28,606 nucleotides of DNA from Bacillota bacterium (GTDB lineage Bacteria; Bacillota_E; RBS10-35; JAJYVN01). The position numbers were made by a program, and so were the translations under genes. Every line of letters starts with the position of its first letter. Positions within the stretch are counted from its first letter, which is position 1. The notes under the pieces are model-generated. The model had not been told where the DNA came from. It searched no databases and saw only the letters and a list, made by a program, of their open reading frames with translations. Below, in pieces: positions 7,080 to 15,132 of the stretch. The stretch is from positions 1 through 28,606 of the forward strand of contig JAJZWQ010000019.1 of NCBI GenBank assembly GCA_021846605.1, in the 5' to 3' direction.

Positions 7080-7180
7080 CCGAGGGTCCGTTGGGCCGCA
7101 GGCGAACGGTCCATCCAGACGTGCCGCGGACAGGCCCGCTCGGGCTATGCTGCAGCCGACCGCAGGGGGGGATCGCGCCA

Positions 7181-8230
7181 ATGGAATCGCGCTTCGGCAT
7201 GGTCAACTGGCGGGTGGACGAGCGGCCGCTGGTCGTCATCTGGGAGGCGACCCGTGCTTGTCAACTCGCCTGCCGCCACTGCCGGGCCAGCGCGCAGCGG
7301 CGGCCGCTGCCCGGTGAACTGGACACCCTGGCCGCTCGCGAACTCATCGGACAGGTGCGGGCACTGAACCCGCCCATCTTCGTCATCACTGGCGGCGACC
7401 CGTTGGAGCGCGCCGACCTCTGGAGCCTGCTGGCGGACGCGCGCGCCGCGGGCCTGCGCACCTTCCTGGCGCCGAGCGCGACGCCCCGGCTCACGACGGA
7501 GTCGCTGGCGGCCGCCGAAGCCGTCGGCTGCGCCGGCGTGCAACTCAGCCTGGACGGCGCGACCGCGCAGACCCACGACCGCTTCCGCGGCATCGCCGGT
7601 ACATTCGAGCGCACCGTCGCGGCGGCGGGCTGGGTGCGCGGGCGGGGCCTGGCGCTCAGCGTTGCCACCACGGTCACGCGTGACAACGCCGACGAACTGC
7701 CTTCCATCGCCCAACAGGTGGCGGCGATGGGCGCCGGCATGTGGAGTGTGTTCTTCCTGGTGCCGACCGGGCGTGGTCGCAAGGAACAGGCCGTGGACCC
7801 CGAGCGCGCCGACCAGATCCTGCGCTGGCTGGTCGACGCCAGCCGGACGCTCCCATTTCGGGTCAAAACGACCGAGGCCCCGCAGATCCGCCGCCTGGTG
7901 GCGGGCGACATGGCCGAGCGCCCCACGGCCGGAATCGGTGACGGCCGGGGATTCGCCTTTATCGCGTACAACGGGGACGTCTGGCCCAGCGGCTTCTTGC
8001 CCGTGGCCGCCGGGAACGTCCGCGACCGCTCGCTGGCCGAGATCTACCGGGACAGCCCGCTGTTCCGCCAACTCCGGGACCCCGAGGCCCTGCGCGGCCC
8101 GCGCTGTGGGCGCTGCCCGCACCGGGCGCTGTGTGGCGGCTCGCGCAGCCGCGCCTATGCCTACAGTGGAGACCCGCTCGGTGACGACCCGCTGTGCGCC
8201 TACGTGCCGGCGGGCGGGGAGGTGCGCTGA
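7181..8230 (+). CDS. Radical SAM/SPASM protein, TIGR04053 type (AhbD-like)
   Basis: The 349-residue enzyme has the radical SAM cluster motif CQLACRHC (Cys27, Cys31, Cys34) and the SAM-binding ITGGDPL. A SPASM tail supplies Cys309, Cys312, Cys318 and Cys339 for an extra iron-sulfur cluster. WSVFFLVPTGRG, FRVKTTEAP and GFLPVAAGNVRD are typical of the TIGR04053 group, whose closest characterised relative is AhbD, the last enzyme of siroheme-dependent heme synthesis. The exact reaction is not settled by sequence; modification of a tetrapyrrole or of a peptide are the two options. ATG 7181 is used, after a G-rich site at 7164-7170. The next gene starts two bases after its stop. Confidence 0.85.
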   Translation: MESRFGMVNWRVDERPLVVIWEATRACQLACRHCRASAQRRPLPGELDTLAARELIGQVRALNPPIFVITGGDPLERADLWSLLADARAAGLRTFLAPSATPRLTTESLAAAEAVGCAGVQLSLDGATAQTHDRFRGIAGTFERTVAAAGWVRGRGLALSVATTVTRDNADELPSIAQQVAAMGAGMWSVFFLVPTGRGRKEQAVDPERADQILRWLVDASRTLPFRVKTTEAPQIRRLVAGDMAERPTAGIGDGRGFAFIAYNGDVWPSGFLPVAAGNVRDRSLAEIYRDSPLFRQLRDPEALRGPRCGRCPHRALCGGSRSRAYAYSGDPLGDDPLCAYVPAGGEVR

Positions 8231-8231
8231 G

Positions 8232-9410
8232 TTGACGAATCTGACGCGGCTTCTAGGCGCTCCGGCCGGAGAGGGGCCGGACCTGCGCTATGGGGATGGC
8301 GCCGCCCGGTCGGTGCACGGGGCCCTGCCGGGCACCGGCCCGGTGGTGGTCTGGAACTGGACGCGGTCCTGCAATCTGCGGTGCGCGCACTGCTACGCCT
8401 CCGCCGTCCAGGGCCGCGTACCCGGGGAACTGCATACACGTGCGGCCCTGGCATTGATCGACGACTTTGCCGAGATGCGGGTGCCGGCGCTGATCCTCTC
8501 CGGCGGCGAGCCGCTGATGCGCCGCGACGCGATGGAACTGCTCAACGCCGCGCGGGGCCGGGGGCTGCGCTGCACGCTGTCCAGCAACGGCACGCTGATC
8601 ACGCGCGCGCGGGCGCGCCAGATCGCCGAGGCCGGGGTCGTGTATGTGGGCATGAGCATCGACGGGCCGCGCGAGATGCACGACCGCTGGCGGGGGCAAG
8701 CCGGGGCGTACGACCGCACGCTGGCGGCCGTCGGCCACCTGCGGGAGGAGGGCGTCCGTGTGGGGCTGCGCTTCACACTGCATGCCGGCAACGTGGACCA
8801 CGTCCCCGAGGTGCTGGACCTGGTCGAAGCGCACGGCATCCAGCGCATCTGCTTCTACCACCTGGTGCCCAGCGGACGGGGTAGCGGGCTGGACCCCCTG
8901 CACCTGGACCGGCCGCGCACCCGCGCCGCCCTGGATCTGCTGCTGGAACGTGCGCGCCGCTGGCTGGACGAGGGCCGGGACGCCGAATTACTCACCGTGG
9001 ACAACCACTCCGATGGTCCGTACGCCCTGCTGTGGGCGGAGCAGTACCTGCCCGAACGCGCGCCGGGGGTGCGCCGGCTGCTGGGACGCAACGGCGGCAA
9101 CCGGTCGGGCCGCGCCCTGATCGCCATCGACAACCTCGGTCGGGTCCATCCCGACCAGTTCTCGCCCGGGGTGGTGTTGGGCGACGTCCGTGAGCGCGGG
9201 GTGCGCGCGCTCTGGGAGGAAGGGAGCTCGGCGCTGGAGGCCTACCGTGCGCAGGCCGCGCACCTGCACGGCCGCTGCGCCTCCTGCGCCTGGCGGCAGG
9301 TGTGCAACGGCAACCTGCGGGCCCGGGCCGCGGCGGCGGGAGATCCTCTGGGCGCCGACCCGGATTGCGTCCTCACCGACGCGGAGGTGGCGATGCAGGG
9401 GGTGGGGTGA
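8232..9410 (+). CDS. ahbC: Radical SAM/SPASM protein resembling 12,18-didecarboxysiroheme deacetylase (AhbC/NirJ1)
   Basis: The 392-residue protein follows the AhbC/NirJ1 pattern from end to end: an N-terminal TRLLG...LRYGDG, VVVWNWTRSCNLRCAHCYAS with the cluster cysteines Cys47, Cys51 and Cys54, LSGGEPLMRRD, then FYHLVPSGRG, ELLTVDNHSDGPY, NGGNRSG and HPDQFSPG. The SPASM cysteines are at 349, 352, 358 and 379. AhbC removes acetate side chains from didecarboxysiroheme on the way to heme; NirJ does related chemistry for heme d1. The start is TTG 8232, nine bases after GGAGG (8218-8222); this aligns with the family's first residue. It is cotranscribed with the AhbD-like gene, which supports a shared tetrapyrrole job. 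Its last 38 bases overlap the convergent GNAT gene. Confidence 0.85.
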   Translation: MTNLTRLLGAPAGEGPDLRYGDGAARSVHGALPGTGPVVVWNWTRSCNLRCAHCYASAVQGRVPGELHTRAALALIDDFAEMRVPALILSGGEPLMRRDAMELLNAARGRGLRCTLSSNGTLITRARARQIAEAGVVYVGMSIDGPREMHDRWRGQAGAYDRTLAAVGHLREEGVRVGLRFTLHAGNVDHVPEVLDLVEAHGIQRICFYHLVPSGRGSGLDPLHLDRPRTRAALDLLLERARRWLDEGRDAELLTVDNHSDGPYALLWAEQYLPERAPGVRRLLGRNGGNRSGRALIAIDNLGRVHPDQFSPGVVLGDVRERGVRALWEEGSSALEAYRAQAAHLHGRCASCAWRQVCNGNLRARAAAAGDPLGADPDCVLTDAEVAMQGVG

Positions 9411-10044
9411 GGGCACAGCCTTCCCGCGCCCCTGCGGTGCCCGGTCCCCCGGCGCCGCGACCGGCCAGCCGGTCCAGCAGGCCCGCCCGGACCGCAGGCC
9501 ACTCGGCCTCCAGGATCGAGAACACCACCGTGTTCCGCAGGGTTCCGTCCCTGCGGATGCGGTGGTGGCGGAGCGTCCCTTCATAAACAGCGCCCAGCTT
9601 GCGCAGCGCGGCCTGCGAGCGGAGGTTCAGGTGGTCCGTCTTGAGTTGCACGCGGATGGCCCGCCAGTCCTCGAAGGCGTGCCGCAACAGCAGCAGCTTG
9701 GCCTCGGGGTTGACGGCCGTGCTCCATGCGGGGCGCGCGTACCAGGTCCAGCCGATCTCCACCGCGCGGTGGGCATGCTGGACATCCAGGTAGCGGGTGC
9801 TGCCGCAGGCCAGGCCGGTGGCCCGTTCCACCACGGCGAACGCGTACTCCGCGCCGGCGGACTCGGCGGCCTGCGCGTCGGCGATGAAGCGCGCCAACTG
9901 CGCGGCATCGCGCAGGTCGGCAGACAGCCACGGCCAGATCGCGGCGGACTCCGCCGCCGCGGCCAGAGCTGGGGCGTGGTGGGGACGCAGGGGTTCGAGG
10001 CGGACGTGGACCCCCTCCAGAGACACCGGACCCAGCGCGCCCAT
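9373..10044 (-). CDS. GNAT family N-acetyltransferase (RimJ/RimL-like)
   Basis: The 223-residue protein carries a GNAT fold like RimJ/RimL and the proteins that acetylate amino groups of proteins or small amines with acetyl-CoA. It starts GPVSLEGVHVRLEPLRPHH, has ATGLACGSTRYLDVQHAHR and the typical EIGWTWYARPAWSTAVNPEA, and the late block VQLKTDHLNLRSQAALRKLG common to this group. A proline-rich tail of about 25 residues is extra. The ATG at 10044 is chosen because a GGGAGGG site lies seven bases upstream. It lies two bases after the end of the frameshifted lipoprotein gene, so they are probably one operon. Substrate unknown. Confidence 0.85.
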   Translation of the reverse strand: MGALGPVSLEGVHVRLEPLRPHHAPALAAAAESAAIWPWLSADLRDAAQLARFIADAQAAESAGAEYAFAVVERATGLACGSTRYLDVQHAHRAVEIGWTWYARPAWSTAVNPEAKLLLLRHAFEDWRAIRVQLKTDHLNLRSQAALRKLGAVYEGTLRHHRIRRDGTLRNTVVFSILEAEWPAVRAGLLDRLAGRGAGGPGTAGAREGCALTPPPASPPPRR

Positions 10045-10046
10045 GG

Positions 10047-10612
10047 TCAAGCCCTCCCGGGGTGCGGCCAGCCGGAACGTGTCTTCGAGCTGTGTTCCAT
10101 CGGAGTGGGCGGGGGCAACGCGCTCATACCGTTGCAGCCGCTACGCTGCAGAACATCCTTCGTCGTGATCGCCAGCGGATAGGTCGGATCAGTGGGCGAA
10201 ACCGTGCAGTAGTTGCCAGCGTGGGTATCCAACCCCAACACACCGTCCTCAGTGGTGTCCGACTCCCACCAGTCACCGGCGGCATCGTTGGCCGCGTCCT
10301 GCAGGGGCCATGTCGCGGCGTAGGTCCGGATGTAGAGGTCGCTGCCCAGAACTCCGCGCTGTCGCCCTTGGGTGTGGTCCCAGTGTCCACAACGGCGATG
10401 GGCGTTGGCTGGATGTCCGTCCAGCATGCGCCGGGGGGACATGCCCCCTTGCTTGGGATCCTTGGGGCGGCCAGCGTCGCGCCCGACGCGGCCGCGCCTT
10501 TGACGCAGCCGCTGACGACGGCCCCCTGTGACGAACTGTTACCGGGGGCCGTACCGCAGCCCGCCAACAGGGCCAACGCCAAGGATATCGTCAGTATCCG
10601 TGCTCGTGCCAG
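10047..10612 (-). pseudogene. Small lipoprotein gene broken by a one-base deletion
   Basis: The first frame encodes a lipoprotein signal (ARARILTISLALALLAGCG) followed by ...VVDTGTTPKGDSAEFW. A second frame then continues sensibly as GSDLYIRTYAATWPLQDAAN, with LGLDTHAGNYCTVSPTDP, to TGA 10047-10049. Past the junction, frame one becomes Arg/Pro-rich nonsense. Restoring one C (plus strand) at the CCC run 10345-10347 joins both frames into about 188 residues. No function is recognised. No in-frame ATG sits near the signal; CTG 10612-10610, seven bases after AAAGGGG, is my best start, while ATG 10687 is in frame but far upstream. It may be a true pseudogene or a sequencing error. It precedes the GNAT gene by two bases. 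Confidence 0.6.
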
Positions 10613-10739
10613 GTACCATCCCCTTTGATCTCCCTCTTGGGGCAGTGCGCCATGCCCAGCCGCCGCCGACCCGCGCCTGTCGCCCACGGATGTGGCTGGC
10701 AGGTGATTGGAACGGGGTGTTTTCTAAGCGATGGAGGGT

Positions 10740-10770
10740 CCATCCTACCCGCGCCACTGGCGCAGGATGG
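10740..10770. repeat. Two-part hairpin in the intergenic region
   Basis: CCATCCT (10740-10746) pairs with AGGATGG (10764-10770), and inside it GCGCC (10751-10755) pairs with GGCGC (10759-10763) around ACT, with a four-base bulge on the left. Twelve base pairs in total. The gap 10613-10949 has no supported gene and holds this hairpin and two others. Its role could be the leader RNA of the lipoprotein-GNAT unit. Confidence 0.4.
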
Positions 10771-10815
10771 CGTCATTCTCATGGGGTGAGGCGCCAGTGT
10801 CCGGGACCGCTCGCC

Positions 10816-10833
10816 GCGCCGCGCCTGCGGCGC
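10816..10833. repeat. 7-bp hairpin in the same gap
   Basis: GCGCCGC (10816-10822), loop GCCT, GCGGCGC (10827-10833). It lies between the other two hairpins; no promoter was identified nearby. Confidence 0.35.
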
Positions 10834-10905
10834 GACGCAGTGCCCAGAGCGCGGGACCATCCGCCACGGGGCCACCAACGGCAGAGAGCGACCGATCCGG
10901 CCGCA

Positions 10906-10934
10906 CGGGAGGGGGGCGAGACGCCCCCCTCCCG
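10906..10934 (-). terminator. Strong hairpin after the pentapeptide-repeat gene
   Basis: CGGGAGGGGGGCG (10906-10918), loop AGA, CGCCCCCCTCCCG (10922-10934) is a perfect 13-bp stem beginning 16 bases past the stop of the minus-strand gene at 10950. No T-run follows, as with other hairpins in this window, so it may act as a hairpin-only terminator or an RNA 3' end stabiliser. Confidence 0.55.
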
Positions 10935-10949
10935 CCCGACCGAGGCCGC

Positions 10950-12344
10950 TTACGGGAGGAAGTGGCCCACGCAGGTGTCTCCCGGGTGTTGGTAGCTAAA
11001 CGTTCCGTCCGGACAGGTCGAGTTGAGCCAGATCGTGCCGGTCGTCTGGATCCCGGTCCCCCTTGTGCCGCCGAGCGCGGCTTCGGCCAGGTCGGCGCCG
11101 TCCAGGTTGAGGTCGGTGGCCTGGGCGACGCTGATGGCCGCCCCCGTGAGATTGGCCCCGCTGAGGTTGGCGTCGTTCAGGTTAGCCCCGTTGAGGTTGT
11201 CGTCCTGCATGTCGGCGCCGCTGAGGTTCTGTCCCTGGAGGTTGGCGTTCACAAAGTCGCGGGACGCCAGTTGGCAGCCCAGCGTCGATGCGGTGCACCC
11301 CCACGCGGCGTGGCCCACCAAAGAGGCGCTGGTGCTGGCGCCCGTGCTCGTGGTCACATCGAGCGAAGCCTGTTCGGTGGTCGGCGCCGCGGCGACGGCA
11401 CCCGCCTGGCCCGGGGAAAAGCGCACCGTCACCTGGCACGTGCTGCCCGCCGGCAGGGTTTGCGGGCAGTTGTCCGCGGTCACCTGCCACTGGGTGGCCT
11501 GACCGTCCGCCAGCCGGAGGTGCAGCCCGGTTGCCGGACCGGCCCCGCTCTGTACGCTGAAGGCTTCGGACACGGCCCTACCCCCGACGAGCACCGGCTC
11601 GGTGACGCTGCCGAACGCCGAGGTGGACGGCGTGACGCGCAGTGCCTGGACCGGACCCGTTCCCCCTCCCCACCCCGCGCCAGGCCGGCCGTCCACCAAG
11701 GGGTTGTCGGTGGCCTGCACGGCACGCGCGCGGAGTTGGATGACGGCGCGGCCGCCCTGGAAGGAGTCGGAGGTGGCGGCGGGGAGGGTCCAGTGGACGG
11801 TGACGGTGTCCCGCGCCCCCGGCGTCCAGGCACCGGGCGGGGTGGTGCCGCCATCCAGGAGCAGCTGGCCGGTGAGCGCGCCCTCACAGCTGGCAGACGC
11901 GCCCGCGCGTCCCGGGACGCACGTCAACGCCGGCAGGCCCAGGGTGTTGCCCATGCCGTCGCTGAGCGCGACCTGCAGTCCGGCCGACCCCCCGACCAAC
12001 AGGGGTTCCCCGCCCTCCGGCGTGAGGCTGCCGCGGGGCGTCTGTGCCGGTGCGGCCGACGCGCGGACCTGGATGTCGAGCCCGACCCAGGCGGCCAGGG
12101 TGCCGCCGTACCGGAGGCTGTACTGGCAGTGGCCGCTGTCCCCGGGTTCGATGTTGGCGACGACGCAGTCGAGGGCTGGTGCGCGCCGGTCCAGGGAAAC
12201 GGTGTCTGTGGCGAACGAGTCCGTCTGGGGCGTGGTGGCGCTGGTGAAGAACGCGAAGCTGGCCAGCCCGGTGGCCAGCCCCGCAGTCCCCAGCGCCAGG
12301 GCGATGAGGCCGAGGCGGCGGATCTGACGGGTCGGGAAGCGCAC
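10950..12344 (-). CDS. Secreted surface protein: TasA/SipW-type signal, anchor-like domain, pentapeptide repeats
   Basis: The 464-residue protein starts with GTG 12344, preceded by GGGAGGG and six spacer bases. Residues 1-45 (IALALGTAGLATGLASFAFF then TSATTPQTDSFATDTVSL) look like the SipW-dependent signal and first strand of TasA/camelysin proteins. Two beta-rich domains follow; the second (near residues 235-345: SAFGSVTEPVLVG ... CQVTVRFSPGQAG) resembles choice-of-anchor D/ASPM-like Ig domains. Residues 362-425 are pentapeptide repeats (ANLQG, QNLSG, ADMQD, DNLNG, ANLND, ANLSG, ANLTG), predicted to form a short right-handed quadrilateral helix. The tail STCPDGTF...DTC is a cysteine-pair motif often following such repeats. 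It is probably exported and cell-surface or matrix associated. Gene-specific function unknown. Confidence 0.78.
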   Translation of the reverse strand: MRFPTRQIRRLGLIALALGTAGLATGLASFAFFTSATTPQTDSFATDTVSLDRRAPALDCVVANIEPGDSGHCQYSLRYGGTLAAWVGLDIQVRASAAPAQTPRGSLTPEGGEPLLVGGSAGLQVALSDGMGNTLGLPALTCVPGRAGASASCEGALTGQLLLDGGTTPPGAWTPGARDTVTVHWTLPAATSDSFQGGRAVIQLRARAVQATDNPLVDGRPGAGWGGGTGPVQALRVTPSTSAFGSVTEPVLVGGRAVSEAFSVQSGAGPATGLHLRLADGQATQWQVTADNCPQTLPAGSTCQVTVRFSPGQAGAVAAAPTTEQASLDVTTSTGASTSASLVGHAAWGCTASTLGCQLASRDFVNANLQGQNLSGADMQDDNLNGANLNDANLSGANLTGAAISVAQATDLNLDGADLAEAALGGTRGTGIQTTGTIWLNSTCPDGTFSYQHPGDTCVGHFLP

Positions 12345-12380
12345 GCCGATCCCTCCCTACGCACCGCTGGTGCACCGCCC

Positions 12381-12409
12381 ACCCTAGCAGGGATGGCAAT
12401 TATTGTCAG
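12381..12409 (-). promoter_or_regulatory. Candidate promoter for the pentapeptide-repeat gene
   Basis: On the minus strand CTGACA (12409-12404) and TAGGGT (12386-12381) are 17 bases apart. The -35 matches five of six, the -10 only three of six. It lies in the only AT-rich patch of the region, about 40 bases upstream of the GTG start. Confidence 0.35.
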
Positions 12410-12432
12410 TACCAGAAGAGTCCCAATATATG
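12403..12432 (+). promoter_or_regulatory. Candidate divergent promoter toward the Asp-box gene
   Basis: TTGTCA (12403-12408) and TATATG (12427-12432) are 18 bases apart on the plus strand. Its -35 overlaps the -35 of the minus-strand candidate, so the two would compete or be co-regulated. The first supported start downstream is at 12990, leaving a leader of about 550 bases. Confidence 0.35.
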
Positions 12433-12989
12433 GATCTCGGGGGCGTGGCGCCCGAGCTGGGGAGGGTGGGCCGTGGTTGGCGCAGGGGACGGTAGGGCGC
12501 GACGGCGTACCCGCGAGGCGTGCCGGCGGCGGGTGCGGGAAGGCTGGAGCGTTGGGGGCACGCTTCCTGGAGCGGGTCCGGCGGGGCGATCTCGGCGGGA
12601 TCTTGGCCTTGCAGCCGGAGGAAGCGTTCCCGGCGTTCCCGGGCGGTACGCTGGGCGCCGCCGCCATCCGCCCTTGGCGGCTGCTGGCCGCGGGCTTTCG
12701 GTTCAGCGGACGTGGACGGCCGGCGATCGTGGCCGACGACCCTGCGCTGACCTCCACGGCCTTTGCTGGCGGGACGACCGCCAAGGTGGTGCGGTGGCGG
12801 TCCCACGGCACCTGGGGCTGGGGCCGCGCCCCCGCCCGACGTCCGCTGAGACGGGAGGGAAGGCGCGCCCTCCGGGCTCTCGGAACCCTCGCCCGCCAGC
12901 CATCGTCTCCTACGGGGAGCGTCCCGGCCACCGCCACGCGGGTGATGCGTCCGTTGGCGCCAGGCCACCCGCGAACGGAGGTGGGTGCG
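12433..12989 (+). other. Gap of about 550 bases without a supported gene
   Basis: The plus frame that later encodes the Asp-box protein stays open through here. From about 12555 to 12830 it has high GC at third positions and a readable stretch (RFLERVRRGDLGGILALQ, later GRGRPAIVADDPAL). I recognise no family, see no good ribosome binding site, and the frame loses protein-like composition before 12990. It may be a gene remnant, a long leader, or chance. A small hairpin, GGGCG-TGG-CGCCC (12441-12453), sits at its start. Confidence 0.3.
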
Positions 12990-15099
12990 TTGTTCCACCG
13001 CCCCTGGACCGGCCGCCGGGCGTTGCTCTCCGGTGGGGTACTCGCTGTCCTCAGCGCATGCCTGGCGGTGGGCGCGCGCTTGCCGCGGCCGCCTGCGGCG
13101 GTCCGTGCGGCTGGCACGGCCGCCGCACGCGCTTCCTCTGCGGGGGCCGCTTCCTCGATCCCTCCGGTCAACCCTGCCGCCTCTCCCCCGGCCCCGATCA
13201 CGGTGACGGCCTCCCGGCCGCTGGTCGTGCGTCGGACGCCCGCCCCTGCGTCCCTGACCCCGCCGGCCGGGATGGTCAACATGGTCTTCTCCAACGCGCG
13301 GAACGGCTGGATGGCCACATCGCCGCAGGCGGGGGCCAACGGTTGGACGGGCGGCATCTGGCGCACCACCGACGGCGGCGCGACCTGGTCGGAGGTCTGG
13401 CGGGGATACCCGGTGCGCCTGGACCGCATCGGACTCTTGCCCGGCGGTGTCGGACTGTATGCGGCAGGGGTTCGCCTCACCGGACACAGCCCGTTCCTCT
13501 CCCCCGTGTGGCTCACGTCCACGGCGGGCTCCGCCTGGACCGCCGTGGCGCCCACGCTCCCCGGGGGCTCCGCGCAGCCGGGAAACCCGCCCTGGCTGTC
13601 CATGCGCTTCGACTTCGTCTCCGCCACCACCGGATTTGCCACGGGCGACCCGGCCGAGACCTCCGGCGGGGCGACGCCGATGTGGGAGACCACGGACGCC
13701 GGGCGGGTGTGGCGCGCGCTGGCTCTGCCGTTCGGCTTCCAGGCCACGGGTGGCCTGGACTTCACCAGTGCCGCCGACGGATGGATCACCGGCGGCGCCA
13801 AAGGCACGTGCGACCAGATCTGGAGGACGACCGACGGCGGCGGCCATTGGACGCCGGTGTTCGGCACCTGCCCGCCATACACGCTCTACGCCCTGGACTT
13901 CGCCGCCGGCGGCCACGGCTTTGCGGCCGGCGGGCGCCTGTCCCTGGCCAGCCCCGTCCTCAATCAGGCCGGAATCCTGGAGACTTCCGATGGAGGCCGG
14001 GAGTGGCAGAGCGTGTACCACAGCGGCGGGCAGGCGGCCGCGCCCGTTACCGGGCTCTCCTTCTCCTCGCCCACCCAGGGTTGGGCATGGGGCAGCACCT
14101 GCCTGCCGGGCGCCCAGGGGCCCTGCCCCGGGACGGTGATCGTCAGCGCGAACGGCGGGACGACCCGCGACCGCCCTGACTGCCTCCGGAGCGAACGCAT
14201 GGGCCAACGTGGGCTACGGGCAGGCGCCGGTACGCACGCTGGACGGCGGCCGCCGGTGGACCGCGCTTCCCACGACCCCGCCGCCGCCCATCGCGAGTCT
14301 GGATGGCGTTGTGGCGGCGCCGGGCTCCAGTGGCCTCTGGATCGCGACCCGGGGCGGCACTTTCTTCTCCGGTGACGGCGGCCAGGGGTGGGCGACATCG
14401 CCCGTCACCGGCGCCGACCTGCCGGTGGCGGCGGCCTCCGCTGATACCCTGTTCGCGACGGACGGCGGGGATGCGCTCCAAGTCTCGCGGAACGGCGGCG
14501 CGACATGGAGCACGGTTGCCGTGCCCGGCAGCGTGGTCGACGCCGTGGCGTTCGCCAGCGCCCTTCAGGGCTGGGCGGTGGTGACCCCGCCGGACTGTCG
14601 TTTCTGTGCCGTCGTGGACCGCACGGTGGACGGCGGACGGACCTGGCGGACCGTCGGGCGAACACATCTGCTCGGGGACCAGCCGGGCGTGGCCTTCGGC
14701 GGGTCGGTCGGGGTGATCAGCAGTTCGGTGAACGTCGGCGGCGCGGGGGTGGTTCTGGAGGAGCCGGCCATCGGCGTCAGCCGCGATGGCGGCGTGACCT
14801 GGACAGACACCGTCCTCCCAGGGCAGGCCACCACCTGCGGGTCGCCCGCCGTCGTCTCCGACACCGTCTGGGTGCCGTGCCAGTCGCCCGGCGGCACGGG
14901 ATACATCCTGCGCAGCGGCGACGCCGGCCGGACATGGGTGAAGTATGTCGCGGACGGTGTGGTCCCCCTGGGGCTGGTGATGACGACGGCGGAGCGGGGC
15001 TGGATGCTGGCCGCCGCTGGGGGACCGACCGCCGAGGCCCTCTTCCGCACGACAGACGGCGGAACGACGTGGACCCAGGTGTGGCCCACCCTCCCCTAA
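12990..15099 (+). pseudogene. Secreted Asp-box (BNR/YCF48-like) repeat protein, interrupted by a +1 frameshift
   Basis: TTG 12990, eight bases after GGAGG (12977-12981), opens a frame with an N-terminal signal or anchor (RRALLSGGVLAVLSACLAVG) and a Pro/Ala-rich linker. About 13 Asp-box motifs follow, such as WRTTDGGATWSEVW, WETTDAGRVWRAL, WRTTDGGGHW, LETSDGGREW, VSRNGGATW, DRTVDGGRTW and FRTTDGGTTW. These mark beta-propeller blades as in YCF48/HCF136 and sialidase-like proteins; two propellers would fit about 702 residues. Near 14167 the coding frame moves: NGGTT in one frame is followed by TALTASGANAWANVGYG in the next. The span is 703 codons plus one base, so a single extra base explains it. 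Either it is a broken gene, or a sequencing error hides an intact one. Confidence 0.75.
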
Positions 15100-15132
15100 C
15101 CCGCCGCGGCGGGCGGCGGCTCGGGGCCGCGC

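Noticed and set aside
10731..12400. Very long open plus-strand frame running through the pentapeptide gene
   Set aside because: It is antisense to a well-supported gene, Arg/Gly/Pro-rich and without domains; open reverse frames are common at this GC content.
12540..12830. Possible NTF2/SnoaL-like remnant (RFLERVRRGDL...)
   Set aside because: The likeness is limited to one helix and a few residues; no start site or second block confirms it, so it is described only as a gap.
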